This document shows positions 1 through 6,485 of a DNA stretch of 9,755 nt, in pieces (position 1 is the stretch's first letter; the number at the start of each line of letters is the position of its first letter). The notes below the pieces were generated by a model. That model made no database searches. It saw nothing but the letters and a program-made list of their open reading frames with translations, and was not told the DNA's origin. Position numbers and translations under genes: made by a program. The DNA is from a bacterium (GTDB taxonomy: Bacteria; Ratteibacteria; UBA8468; B48-G9; JAFGKM01): positions 1 to 9,755 of the forward strand of contig DAORXQ010000068.1 of NCBI GenBank assembly GCA_035371905.1, given 5' to 3'.

Positions 1-62
1 CCAGGATGGATTTTCAGACCATTTTTACCATTTTTAAATTGAGGAAAGTATATATATCCCAT
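1..62 (-). CDS. 5' end of an unidentified gene, third in the minus-strand operon (partial)
   Basis: An ATG at 62-60 on the minus strand opens a frame with no stop to the window edge, giving 20 complete codons (starts MGYIYFPQFKNG). It is preceded by GAAGG (minus strand, 74-70) at 7 nt spacing, a plausible ribosome binding site that overlaps the TGA of the upstream isomerase-like gene (75-73). The tight spacing suggests translational coupling in the same transcript. The peptide is too short to assign a family, and no function is proposed. It could be spurious, but the SD sequence, the spacing and the open frame together favour a real start. The competing ATG at 76-74 hits a stop after about 20 codons. 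Confidence 0.5.
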   Translation of the reverse strand, partial: MGYIYFPQFKNGKNGLKIHP

Positions 63-72
63 AAATTAACCT

Positions 73-924
73 TCATTTAAAGACTTTATTCCAAATTTTA
101 AGTAAATACCCACCTGTTAATCTCACTGCAATTTCATCAGGCAATTCATTTACTCTTTTATTAAATGGTTCAGGTGTTACAGGTCCATCATATTCAATTT
201 CTTTAAGTGCTTTCAAAAATTCCACAATATCAATTACTCCTGTTTCTCCAGGTAAGAATCTTTCATTATCTATTAAATTTTCTTTTGGTATATTAGGTGC
301 ATCATTAACATGTACATAAATTATATCCTTCCCTTTCAATTTTTTTATATCTTCAATCTTTCCATCAGAAGCATAAAGATGCCAACTGTCAAGTAAAATT
401 CCAATATTATCCATACTTACTTCTTTTAAAAATTCACACATTTGCTCAAGATTCCAGATAAATTCATATTTGTGTTTTTCCCTTACCTTTTTTGTTCCTA
501 TAAATTCAAGTCCGAGTTTACAGTTATATTTTTCCATAATCTGACAAACTTTTTTTGCTCTCTGTAAATGAAGTTGGAAGTTATCTTTAAAAGGCAGATC
601 ATCGGAAAAAGGTAATATCCAACTGTATATTCTGAATGCTCCAAGTGTTTGAGTAATTTTAAGGTATTCATTCAGCATTTCAATATTCTGATTAAATCTT
701 TCTTCTGTTTCCCCAATGTTAAAGGGTAAACACCATCCACCTATTTTTATATCAAAACTTTCAAACATGCTTTTAATTTTTTCAACTTTATCTACTCTTG
801 AAAATTCAAAAGATTCTAATATTGAAATATCCATTCCTTCAAAGTTACCAAGTTTTGCAAGTCGCAGTCGTTCAAGAATGGTTGTTTTTATATTTATTGC
901 TTCAGGTGATAAATTTCTGAACAT
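73..924 (-). CDS. Sugar phosphate isomerase/epimerase-like TIM-barrel protein (xylose isomerase-like / AP-endonuclease 2 superfamily)
   Basis: This 283-residue protein has the length and motif order of the superfamily that includes tagatose 3-epimerase, hydroxypyruvate isomerase and myo-inosose dehydratase. Visible motifs are LGLEFIG (137-143, E140), LLDSWHLY (177-184, D179 and H182), YVHVNDAP (203-210, H205 and D208), RFLPGETGVID (222-232) and a late PEPF (251-254, E252). E140, D179, H205 and E252 fit the usual divalent-metal ligands of these barrels. There is no signal peptide, so it should be cytoplasmic. The start is well supported: AGGAG at 937-933 lies 8 nt upstream, inside the end of the hydrolase gene, whose stop lies only 2 nt before this ATG. 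Co-transcription with a GH106-like glycosidase suggests it isomerizes or epimerizes a sugar released by that enzyme. The substrate cannot be read from sequence. Fold call is high confidence; specific reaction is unknown. Confidence 0.85.
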   Translation of the reverse strand: MFRNLSPEAINIKTTILERLRLAKLGNFEGMDISILESFEFSRVDKVEKIKSMFESFDIKIGGWCLPFNIGETEERFNQNIEMLNEYLKITQTLGAFRIYSWILPFSDDLPFKDNFQLHLQRAKKVCQIMEKYNCKLGLEFIGTKKVREKHKYEFIWNLEQMCEFLKEVSMDNIGILLDSWHLYASDGKIEDIKKLKGKDIIYVHVNDAPNIPKENLIDNERFLPGETGVIDIVEFLKALKEIEYDGPVTPEPFNKRVNELPDEIAVRLTGGYLLKIWNKVFK

Positions 925-926
925 TT

Positions 927-3900
927 TTATTTCTCCTTTTTTATTATTATTTCAGGATTTTCCATTAACCCACAGGGCACAATCTGATATTTATCTTTCC
1001 ATAAATTCCCCTCTGAAACAAACTGATATGGTCCTGTCCATACAGGCCATTTTTCTGAATAATGTAATGGTCCATGTGAGTTTCTTCTGTGTCCGAGTAT
1101 TTCTATTATTAAATTGATTCTATCTTTTCCTTTTACATAATCAGTTATATCTATTTCACATGGGGGCCAGGCGACTACTCCAACTTCTTTTCCATCTATA
1201 AAAATTCTTATTCCAACACCTCTGAATTCTGGAATTTTCAGGAAAATTTTTTCTTTTTCGTCACAATCAATTTTTTCAATTACAGATATATATCCAACAT
1301 TTCCTGAATAAAAAGGTAATCCCTGTTCTGTCCAGTCCCCTGTTTTCAAAGTTTCAGGAAGACCAGTTATTATTAAATCATTCTCTACCAGTTTTACTCC
1401 AAAATCACCGAGTAAATATATAATTTCAAAACCAGGATGATTCTCGTTATAATCTGTTTCAAGTATAATCTCATTTTTTCCTATTTTTAAGATTGATGGA
1501 GCAAAATTTATTGTTTCAAGTGATTTATCAACCCACCAGCCACTTTTCATATCAGAAGAAAGTTTATAACCATTTATATAAATTTCATATAACTCTGGTT
1601 TCTCTAATGCAATTTTAATTTCTCCTTTTGGCAATTCTTCTATATGAAATTCATATTTTAAACTCACCTTTACACTTTTTGGATTTTTATTTTTCTTTCT
1701 TGCCCATGGCTGAACCATCGCTCCACCTCTCGGGGATAAGCCGAGAAACCTTCTTACTTCTCTATCAACTTTTAAAATTTCTTTTTTCTCCTGCCAGTTT
1801 CCATTTTCAATTTTAAAATAAGGCATATCAAGAACAAGAACATTTTTTTCTGTTAAAATATATTCCCATTTTTCCTTTTCAATTTTTAAATTTCTGACTA
1901 TTTCATATTTTTTCGTTTCTTTTATATCCAGATTAATTTCCTTTTTCTTCGGGATTACATAAAGATGACTACTAAGAGCATAAAAATCAGTTTTAATTTT
2001 ATATCCATTTTCATCTTTTATTGTTTCAGGGTAATAAATTTCTCCTGTTTGTGGATTAAGTTCAATAGGTCTGTATTTCCAATCAGGAAAGTTCTTTATA
2101 ATTACATTTTTAAATTCTCTTTTTCTATCTCTTACAAGACAGTATTTTCCTATATTAATGTCCCATTCCATACTTGTGTTACATAAAAAGAGATAATAAT
2201 TATTTTCATCTTCTCTTAATAGATAAAGTATTTCTTTAATTTCATTCCCATTTTCATCTTTTATTGATATTCTTCTTATTTTCTCAAGATGTTTAATACT
2301 TTCTTCTATAGAACCAACTACTATACAATTTTCAGCAAATTTTTTTACTTCATCGGAAGGTTCACAATCAACAAAAGAAGGTACTTCTTTTACAAATATA
2401 ACTTCTCCGCCTTCTTTTTTAAATTTCTTTAAAAGTTTTAATGTTGAACTTCTTATTGTATATAAAGGGGGTACTAAAATTGTTTTATATTCTGCCTTGT
2501 TTACTTTCAAAATTGTTTGGTTTCCTTTTTTCTGAATTTTTGCCAATCTTGATAAAATTTCTTCATCACCATAATCAAAATCAATATGACTGGAAAGTAA
2601 AGTATCACACAGTTTAACAAACATTTCATCAAGTTTTTTTACCTCGTCTGAATATTCCCATTTTTTTTCTTCATTTTTCCAGTCAGGCATTTTATAAACA
2701 GTCCACATACTTTCAATTGGATGAATTACAAGTAAGTCCCTAACTTCTTCTCCCTGTGTCATAACAAGATGTATTCTTGCAAAATAATCTTCTACATATT
2801 TATAAGCATTCCACCATGGAGATTGATAGAAAATACTTGCGGGATAATCTCTTTTTGCTTCTCCAAGCATTGTATACCAGGAAAGGTGCTGACACCTTAA
2901 ATTTATACCGAGTGCTATCTGCCAATCCCCTAGTGCTTTATGTCCTGCAAAAGAAAAATCCCAGCCAGTACAACCATATGTTTCTGTTAATCTCCATTTT
3001 CTTCCAAACTGTCTTGCCACTGAACTTACCTGTTTTGCAGTATTAAAAATTCTCCAATGTTCTGTTAATAAATCCATTCCAGGTGCCTGCATATATTCAT
3101 AAAACCTTAAACAATTTCCAACAACATGTGCTTGCCTTAAAAGTGTATCTTCTTCAAGAATATGTCCTGTAAAAAGAAGTTTATTTTTCTCACACCAATT
3201 TCCTATCTGTTTTGCAAATGAATTCACAAAAAGATATGTAATACAGTCAAAATAATTATGCCTTACCTTTGATATTTTTTGTCCTTCTATTTCAAAATAA
3301 ATTTCAGGAAGATGGTCTAAAATATCATATCCATACCTTTCTTTAAATGTTTTTGCTAATTTATCAGTCCATGGAATAGCAATATTTCCTTCATCAGAAG
3401 ATGCCCCTTCATAATGAAAATAAACATTTCCATAATTTGGCTCATCTGTAAAAATACCTGGTATAACTTTTTCAAAATATTTTCCACAATATTTTTTATA
3501 ATTTTCATGTGTAATTTTGATAAATTGTTTAACTGCCTCCGGATCCATTGTATCAAGATATGTATAACCATTATACCAGTCACTTTCTTTTGCAAATTCC
3601 TTCGTAAAAACAAGTATTTTTTCATTTTCAGATAATTTCTTTATTTTTTCATCTTTTTTTAATCTTCTGTATTTTTTTATAATATTTCCTTCAAACTCTG
3701 CAAGAAAAATTCCAACAACATTTGCAATGTCTTTCATTTTTTTGGGTTCATTAAAAATTCTCATAACAAGATGCCTCATTCTATATTTTTTATCTTTTGT
3801 AACAAGTCCTCCTGCAGCACCGGATGGCCATCTATCCTCATCGTAAAGAAAGGCGAGCATACTCTGTTTTTTCCCTTCATCGGCACAGGCATTTATACAT

Positions 3901-4097
3901 TCAAACCATTCCTTTGACAAATATGGAGTATCAAGTCCAACTCTTGAATGCATAAAGAAACCACCAAGTCCCATCTCTTTCATTATCCTTATCTGCCTTC
4001 TTAATTCTTCTGGTTTGAGTTTTCCATTCCATGCCCAGAATGGAGCTCCTCTATACTCACTACCAGGATTTTTAAATTCATTCAAAAATTTTTCCAT
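927..4097 (-). CDS. Large GH106-like glycoside hydrolase (putative alpha-L-rhamnosidase-type), probably intracellular
   Basis: This 1056-residue protein resembles the large glycosyl hydrolases grouped with GH106 (alpha-L-rhamnosidases). The N-terminal part carries the signatures I associate with these proteins: APFWAWNGKL (18-27), MKEMGLGGFFMHSRVGL (39-55), LYDEDRWPSG (84-93), FTDEP (216-220), GHILEE (311-316), TETYGC (371-376) and QHLSWYTM (403-410). Acidic residues D218/E219, E315/E316 and E372 are catalytic candidates. From about residue 540 a Rossmann-like stretch follows (TILVPPLYTIRS, GGEVIFV), then beta-rich C-terminal domains from about 810 to 1030 resembling GH2-type sugar-binding jelly rolls (YEIYINGYKL; GIRIFIDGKEVGVVAWPPCEIDITDYVKGKDR region). 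No N-terminal hydrophobic signal is present, so it likely acts in the cytoplasm on imported oligosaccharides. The start is fixed by AGGAGG (4108-4103) 5 nt upstream. It is first in a minus-strand operon with a sugar isomerase-like gene. Family call is fairly firm; rhamnose specificity is only an inference. Confidence 0.8.
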   Translation of the reverse strand: MEKFLNEFKNPGSEYRGAPFWAWNGKLKPEELRRQIRIMKEMGLGGFFMHSRVGLDTPYLSKEWFECINACADEGKKQSMLAFLYDEDRWPSGAAGGLVTKDKKYRMRHLVMRIFNEPKKMKDIANVVGIFLAEFEGNIIKKYRRLKKDEKIKKLSENEKILVFTKEFAKESDWYNGYTYLDTMDPEAVKQFIKITHENYKKYCGKYFEKVIPGIFTDEPNYGNVYFHYEGASSDEGNIAIPWTDKLAKTFKERYGYDILDHLPEIYFEIEGQKISKVRHNYFDCITYLFVNSFAKQIGNWCEKNKLLFTGHILEEDTLLRQAHVVGNCLRFYEYMQAPGMDLLTEHWRIFNTAKQVSSVARQFGRKWRLTETYGCTGWDFSFAGHKALGDWQIALGINLRCQHLSWYTMLGEAKRDYPASIFYQSPWWNAYKYVEDYFARIHLVMTQGEEVRDLLVIHPIESMWTVYKMPDWKNEEKKWEYSDEVKKLDEMFVKLCDTLLSSHIDFDYGDEEILSRLAKIQKKGNQTILKVNKAEYKTILVPPLYTIRSSTLKLLKKFKKEGGEVIFVKEVPSFVDCEPSDEVKKFAENCIVVGSIEESIKHLEKIRRISIKDENGNEIKEILYLLREDENNYYLFLCNTSMEWDINIGKYCLVRDRKREFKNVIIKNFPDWKYRPIELNPQTGEIYYPETIKDENGYKIKTDFYALSSHLYVIPKKKEINLDIKETKKYEIVRNLKIEKEKWEYILTEKNVLVLDMPYFKIENGNWQEKKEILKVDREVRRFLGLSPRGGAMVQPWARKKNKNPKSVKVSLKYEFHIEELPKGEIKIALEKPELYEIYINGYKLSSDMKSGWWVDKSLETINFAPSILKIGKNEIILETDYNENHPGFEIIYLLGDFGVKLVENDLIITGLPETLKTGDWTEQGLPFYSGNVGYISVIEKIDCDEKEKIFLKIPEFRGVGIRIFIDGKEVGVVAWPPCEIDITDYVKGKDRINLIIEILGHRRNSHGPLHYSEKWPVWTGPYQFVSEGNLWKDKYQIVPCGLMENPEIIIKKEK

Positions 4098-4102
4098 TTT
4101 TT

Positions 4103-4108
4103 CCTCCT
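4103..4108 (-). promoter_or_regulatory. Shine-Dalgarno site of the GH106-like gene
   Basis: The minus strand reads AGGAGG followed by 5 nt and the ATG of the hydrolase. It fixes that start and contrasts with the divergent radical SAM gene, which has no such site. Confidence 0.85.
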
Positions 4109-4127
4109 GTTTTTATTTAGTTTTGAA

Positions 4128-4156
4128 ATTTTATATCTTATTTAAAAAAAAGTAAA
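4128..4156 (-). promoter_or_regulatory. Candidate sigma-70-type promoter for the glycosidase operon
   Basis: On the minus strand a TTTACT -35-like box (4156-4151) and a TAAAAT -10-like box (4133-4128) are separated by 17 bp, about 30 bp upstream of the hydrolase ATG. Both boxes are partial matches in very AT-rich DNA, so chance occurrence is possible. The location in the only gap between two divergent operons supports it. It overlaps the opposite-facing candidate promoter, so the two transcription units may compete. Confidence 0.4.
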
Positions 4157-4158
4157 AT
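4130..4158 (+). promoter_or_regulatory. Candidate promoter giving a leaderless radical SAM transcript
   Basis: TTTATA (4130-4135) and TAAAAT (4153-4158) are separated by 17 bp. Only 6 nt lie between the -10 box and the ATG at 4165, so transcription would be expected to start at or next to the A of the start codon. No Shine-Dalgarno sequence precedes this ATG. The AT-rich context makes isolated box matches weak evidence. Confidence 0.4.
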
Positions 4159-4164
4159 ATTTTT

Positions 4165-5190
4165 ATGGATAATACATTTCATATTCAGTGGCATATCACG
4201 GATAATTGTAATTTAAGGTGTAGACATTGTTATCAGGAAAATTTTACACCAGAAAAAGACCTTCCTTTTGAAAAACTGACTTTTATTTTTTCAAATATCT
4301 GTGAATTTTTAAAAAAAAGAAAAAAAAAACTTGTAATAGATATAACAGGTGGAGAACCTTTTTTACATAACGACTGGTGGGAATTGGTAGAAAAGATTGT
4401 GAATTCAGAAATGGTTAAAGATACAGGAATAATTACAAATGGTTTTTTTATTGATGAGAGAATTATTTACAAAATTGAAAAAAATAATATAAGATTAAAA
4501 TTGTCCTGTGAAGGAGTGGATAGAGAAGTTTATGAATATTTCAGAGGTAAAAATTATGAAAGGTTTATAAATATATGTGAAATGATAAAAGAAATAAAGA
4601 CAGAAAAATTTTTGATGTTTACTTTGCTTGAAAAAAACTGGGAACAGATTTTTAAAATTTTTGATTTTGCAAGAGAATATAATTTTGATGGTATCATTAT
4701 TGAAAGATTTATTCCCTATGGTTTTGGTAAAAGATTAAAAAAAGAAGCAATCTCTTTTGAAAAATGGATTTTAATTACAAAATTTTTACATAAAATATGT
4801 GACATTGATTTTGACATAAAGGACATTATTGAATACAGGGGATATATGGTTAAAATTGAAAAAAAGGGGTATGAACTTTATGGAAGTGAGTGTATTGTGG
4901 GAAAAGATGGTATTGCTGTTATGCCTGATGGAACTGTTTATCCCTGCAGGAGATTTCCATTACCTATAGGGAATTTATTGAATGAGAAACTTTTAGATAT
5001 ATGGGAAAACTCAAATGTTTTAAATCTTATAAGAAATAAGGCATTTTTGAAAGGTAAATGTAAAAATTGTATAATTGATAATTGTTATGGTTGCAGGGCT
5101 CTTGTTTACAGTTTTTATGGAGATTTTCTTGAAGAAGACCCATTATGTTATTTAAACTTAAAAACAGGAGGGAAAAATGAATTATGTTGA
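4165..5190 (+). CDS. Radical SAM protein with C-terminal SPASM domain
   Basis: This 341-residue protein begins almost directly with the radical SAM cluster motif CNLRCRHC (C15, C19, C22; CX3CX2C), which binds the 4Fe-4S cluster that cleaves S-adenosylmethionine. TGGEP (61-65) is the usual SAM-contact motif. The C-terminal third is a SPASM domain for auxiliary Fe-S clusters: C243, then DGTVYPC (255-261, the GX4C element), C299-X2-C302-X4-C307-X2-C310 and C328. SPASM proteins include peptide (RiPP) maturases, sulfatase maturases and PqqE/MftC-like cofactor enzymes; no specific subfamily is recognisable here. The start is forced, since the motif begins at residue 15 and no other early Met exists, yet no SD is present. 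The gene overlaps the downstream SDR by 14 nt and is divergent from the glycosidase operon. No obvious small precursor-peptide gene lies beside it. It requires anaerobic conditions for activity. Confidence 0.92.
   Translation: MDNTFHIQWHITDNCNLRCRHCYQENFTPEKDLPFEKLTFIFSNICEFLKKRKKKLVIDITGGEPFLHNDWWELVEKIVNSEMVKDTGIITNGFFIDERIIYKIEKNNIRLKLSCEGVDREVYEYFRGKNYERFINICEMIKEIKTEKFLMFTLLEKNWEQIFKIFDFAREYNFDGIIIERFIPYGFGKRLKKEAISFEKWILITKFLHKICDIDFDIKDIIEYRGYMVKIEKKGYELYGSECIVGKDGIAVMPDGTVYPCRRFPLPIGNLLNEKLLDIWENSNVLNLIRNKAFLKGKCKNCIIDNCYGCRALVYSFYGDFLEEDPLCYLNLKTGGKNELC
5166..5172 (+). promoter_or_regulatory. Shine-Dalgarno site of the SDR gene inside the radical SAM gene
   Basis: AGGAGGG lies 4 nt before the ATG at 5177 and is embedded in the last codons of the radical SAM frame. 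It fixes the SDR start and supports translational coupling across the 14-nt overlap. Confidence 0.85.
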
Positions 5191-6001
5191 AAAAATTTTT
5201 TCTTTGAAAGAAAAAGTTGCAATTATAACTGGTGGAGGAGGAGTTTTAGGTTCTGAAATAGCAAAAGGCTTGGGACTTGCCGGTGCAACTGTAATTATTG
5301 GAGATATTAAGAATTACAAAGAAGTTGCAGATAATTTAAAGAATTCAGGAATTGAAAGTGAAGGAGAATATCTTGATGTTTTTGATAAAGGAAAGATTGA
5401 AGAAGTTGCAAAAAAAATTGTTGATAAATTCGGAAAGATTGATATACTTGTGAATGCTGCCGGTGGGAATATTAAAGAGGCAACAACTTCTCCTGAACTA
5501 TCTTTTTTTGATTTACCTTTATCTGCTCTTGAAAAAGTAATTGCTCTTAATCTTTTTGGAGGTGCTATTTTACCATGTCAGGTATTTGGAAAATATATGG
5601 TTAAAAATGAAAATGGTGCTTCTATAATTAATATCTCTTCAATGAATGCTTTTAGACCTTTAACGAGAATTCCAGGATATTCAGCAGCAAAAGCAGCGGT
5701 GAGTAATTTTACACAGTGGCTTGCTGTTCATTTTGCTTTGGAATACAATAAAAAAATAAGAGTTAATGCAATTGCTCCTGGATTTTTTTTAACACAGCAA
5801 AATAGATATTTATTACTGGATGAAAAGGGGAATTTAACAGAAAGAGGAAAGACAATAATTACACATACTCCAATGGGAAGATTTGGAAATTCAGATGAAC
5901 TTATAGGTATTTGTATATTCCTTTCTTCTGATGCTTCTTCTTTTGTTACAGGCACAGTTATTCCAATAGATGGTGGTTTTAATGCTTTCTCTGGAGTTTA
6001 A
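5177..6001 (+). CDS. SDR-family NAD(P)-dependent oxidoreductase, D-mannonate oxidoreductase (fructuronate reductase)-like
   Basis: This 274-residue classical short-chain dehydrogenase has the cofactor loop TGGGGVLG (18-25), an acidic residue at the end of strand 2 (D43 in IIGDI, suggesting NAD preference), NAAG (93-96), N125, S154/S155 and the catalytic YSAAK (Y168, K172). The later segments PGFFLTQQNRYLL (201-213) and the ending DGGFNAFSGV (265-274) resemble the SDR-type D-mannonate oxidoreductases (Bacillus YjmF/UxuB type) that interconvert D-fructuronate and D-mannonate. A gluconate 5-dehydrogenase-like role is an alternative. It is translationally coupled to the radical SAM gene through a 14-nt overlap. 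No other uronate-pathway genes (UxuA, KDG kinase or aldolase) are visible. The SDR fold and catalytic residues are certain; the substrate is moderately supported. Confidence 0.88.
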   Translation: MNYVEKIFSLKEKVAIITGGGGVLGSEIAKGLGLAGATVIIGDIKNYKEVADNLKNSGIESEGEYLDVFDKGKIEEVAKKIVDKFGKIDILVNAAGGNIKEATTSPELSFFDLPLSALEKVIALNLFGGAILPCQVFGKYMVKNENGASIINISSMNAFRPLTRIPGYSAAKAAVSNFTQWLAVHFALEYNKKIRVNAIAPGFFLTQQNRYLLLDEKGNLTERGKTIITHTPMGRFGNSDELIGICIFLSSDASSFVTGTVIPIDGGFNAFSGV

Positions 6002-6012
6002 AATAAGTTTGA

Positions 6013-6327
6013 TTAAATATTAACCAAGTAAGGATTTTCTAAATTCTCATCAATAATAACAATGTTTTTAGTTTTATCAAAATCAACTGACTTTTCTTTA
6101 ACCGGTTTTAGTGTGCTGTAGGCAGGTGCTTGGATAAGTTTAAATAATTGGTTTTTTCTAGCCCAGTTAAAATAAAATCTCTCGTCATCTTTTTCAATAA
6201 TTTCACCACTAAGTAATGATTTTAATTTTTCAAAATTAACTTTGCCATCCTCAAAAATCTCCGGATAAAATTTCTTTAATCCTTCTTTAATATCAATTTT
6301 TACTGTTTTGTTTATCTTTTTATTCAT
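6013..6327 (-). pseudogene. N-terminal remnant of a Type III (Mod-type) site-specific DNA methyltransferase
   Basis: The 104-residue frame aligns by eye with the N-terminal lead-in of Mod-type adenine methyltransferases. Those proteins have a YPE/FP element, an IDF-type segment, then ERYxxxWxGK, a TLRPxKEESVxFDTTxN block and EGDNLEALKLL. Here the corresponding residues are FYPEIF (20-25), VNFEKLKSLL (30-39), ERFYFNWARK (49-58), STLKPVKEKSVDFDKTKN (71-88) and DENLE (93-97). Directly after ENLE, where the conserved alphaLKLL helix and then the DPPY catalytic and SAM-binding domains should follow, the frame reads NPYLVNI and stops. The stop lies 12 bp from the convergent SDR gene's stop, so several hundred codons are missing. 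It cannot methylate DNA. A weak AGGT lies before the ATG. It is most simply a decayed restriction-modification fossil; a small retained domain protein is less likely. Confidence 0.65.
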
Positions 6328-6362
6328 CTTTTACCTAATATTATTCACAAAAAAAATAAGTT

Positions 6363-6389
6363 TTTAAAAAAATAAGGCATTTTTTTAAA
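6363..6389. repeat. Perfect 11-bp A/T inverted repeat
   Basis: Arms tttaaaaaaat (6363-6373) and atttttttaaa (6379-6389) are exact reverse complements around the 5-nt loop aaggc. The stem has no G-C pairs, so its stability as RNA is low, but it could act as a weak bidirectional terminator, a cruciform or a protein-binding site. It lies upstream of gnd and of the methyltransferase remnant. In such AT-rich DNA an A-run facing a T-run can arise by chance. Confidence 0.5.
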
Positions 6390-6413
6390 TTTATGAATGT
6401 TGTAGTTGTTTTC

Positions 6414-6442
6414 TTTCAAAATATTCGAGATTGGGTTATAAT
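6414..6442 (+). promoter_or_regulatory. Candidate sigma-70-type promoter of the gnd operon
   Basis: A consensus TATAAT -10 box (6437-6442) lies 43 nt before the gnd ATG. The best -35 at 17-bp spacing is TTTCAA (6414-6419), a poor match. GGT just before the -10 is close to the extended -10 TGn. The position fits the first gene of a new plus-strand operon. The predicted untranslated leader is about 35 nt. Confidence 0.6.
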
Positions 6443-6474
6443 ATAAACAAGTAAAAACGAATTAAGAGTTAAAA

Positions 6475-6481
6475 AAGGAGG
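6475..6481 (+). promoter_or_regulatory. Shine-Dalgarno site of gnd
   Basis: AAGGAGG stands 4 nt before the ATG at 6486 and settles the gnd start. Confidence 0.85.
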
Positions 6482-6485
6482 AACT

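Larger units (their letters stand above)
6002..6485. other. 484-bp inter-operon region with a gene remnant, an A/T inverted repeat and the gnd promoter
   Basis: This is the only long gap between substantial genes. It holds a minus-strand methyltransferase N-terminal fragment (6013-6327), an 11-bp direct repeat aaaaaaataag at 6350-6360 and 6366-6376 (16-bp period), a perfect inverted repeat (6363-6389), and a consensus -10 box with the SD of gnd. I see no G+C-rich hairpin followed by a T-run, so no classic intrinsic terminator is called for the SDR gene ending at 6001. Confidence 0.6.

Noticed and set aside
716..1117. 133-codon plus-strand open frame crossing the isomerase/hydrolase junction
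   Set aside because: Antisense to two well-supported minus-strand genes; its low-complexity Phe/Ser/Leu composition is what antisense of AT-rich coding DNA gives, and no motif is visible.
1728..1746. Relatively GC-rich hairpin (tctcgg / ccgaga) in the hydrolase gene
   Set aside because: A 6-bp stem within conserved coding sequence (GLSPRGGAM); no T-run follows, so codon constraint explains it better than a terminator or RNA.
1628..3046. Plus-strand open frames of 62-89 codons opposite the hydrolase gene
   Set aside because: All are antisense shadows rich in Phe, Ile and Leu, with no SD or family signature.
3356..3625. 89-codon minus-strand frame inside the hydrolase gene
   Set aside because: Same strand but shifted frame within conserved hydrolase coding sequence (FTDEP region); no SD and no recognisable domain.
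4098..6485. Possible RiPP precursor peptide gene near the radical SAM protein
   Set aside because: No short SD-preceded frame with a leader/core appearance was found in the gaps on either side; the only small frame is the methyltransferase-like fragment.
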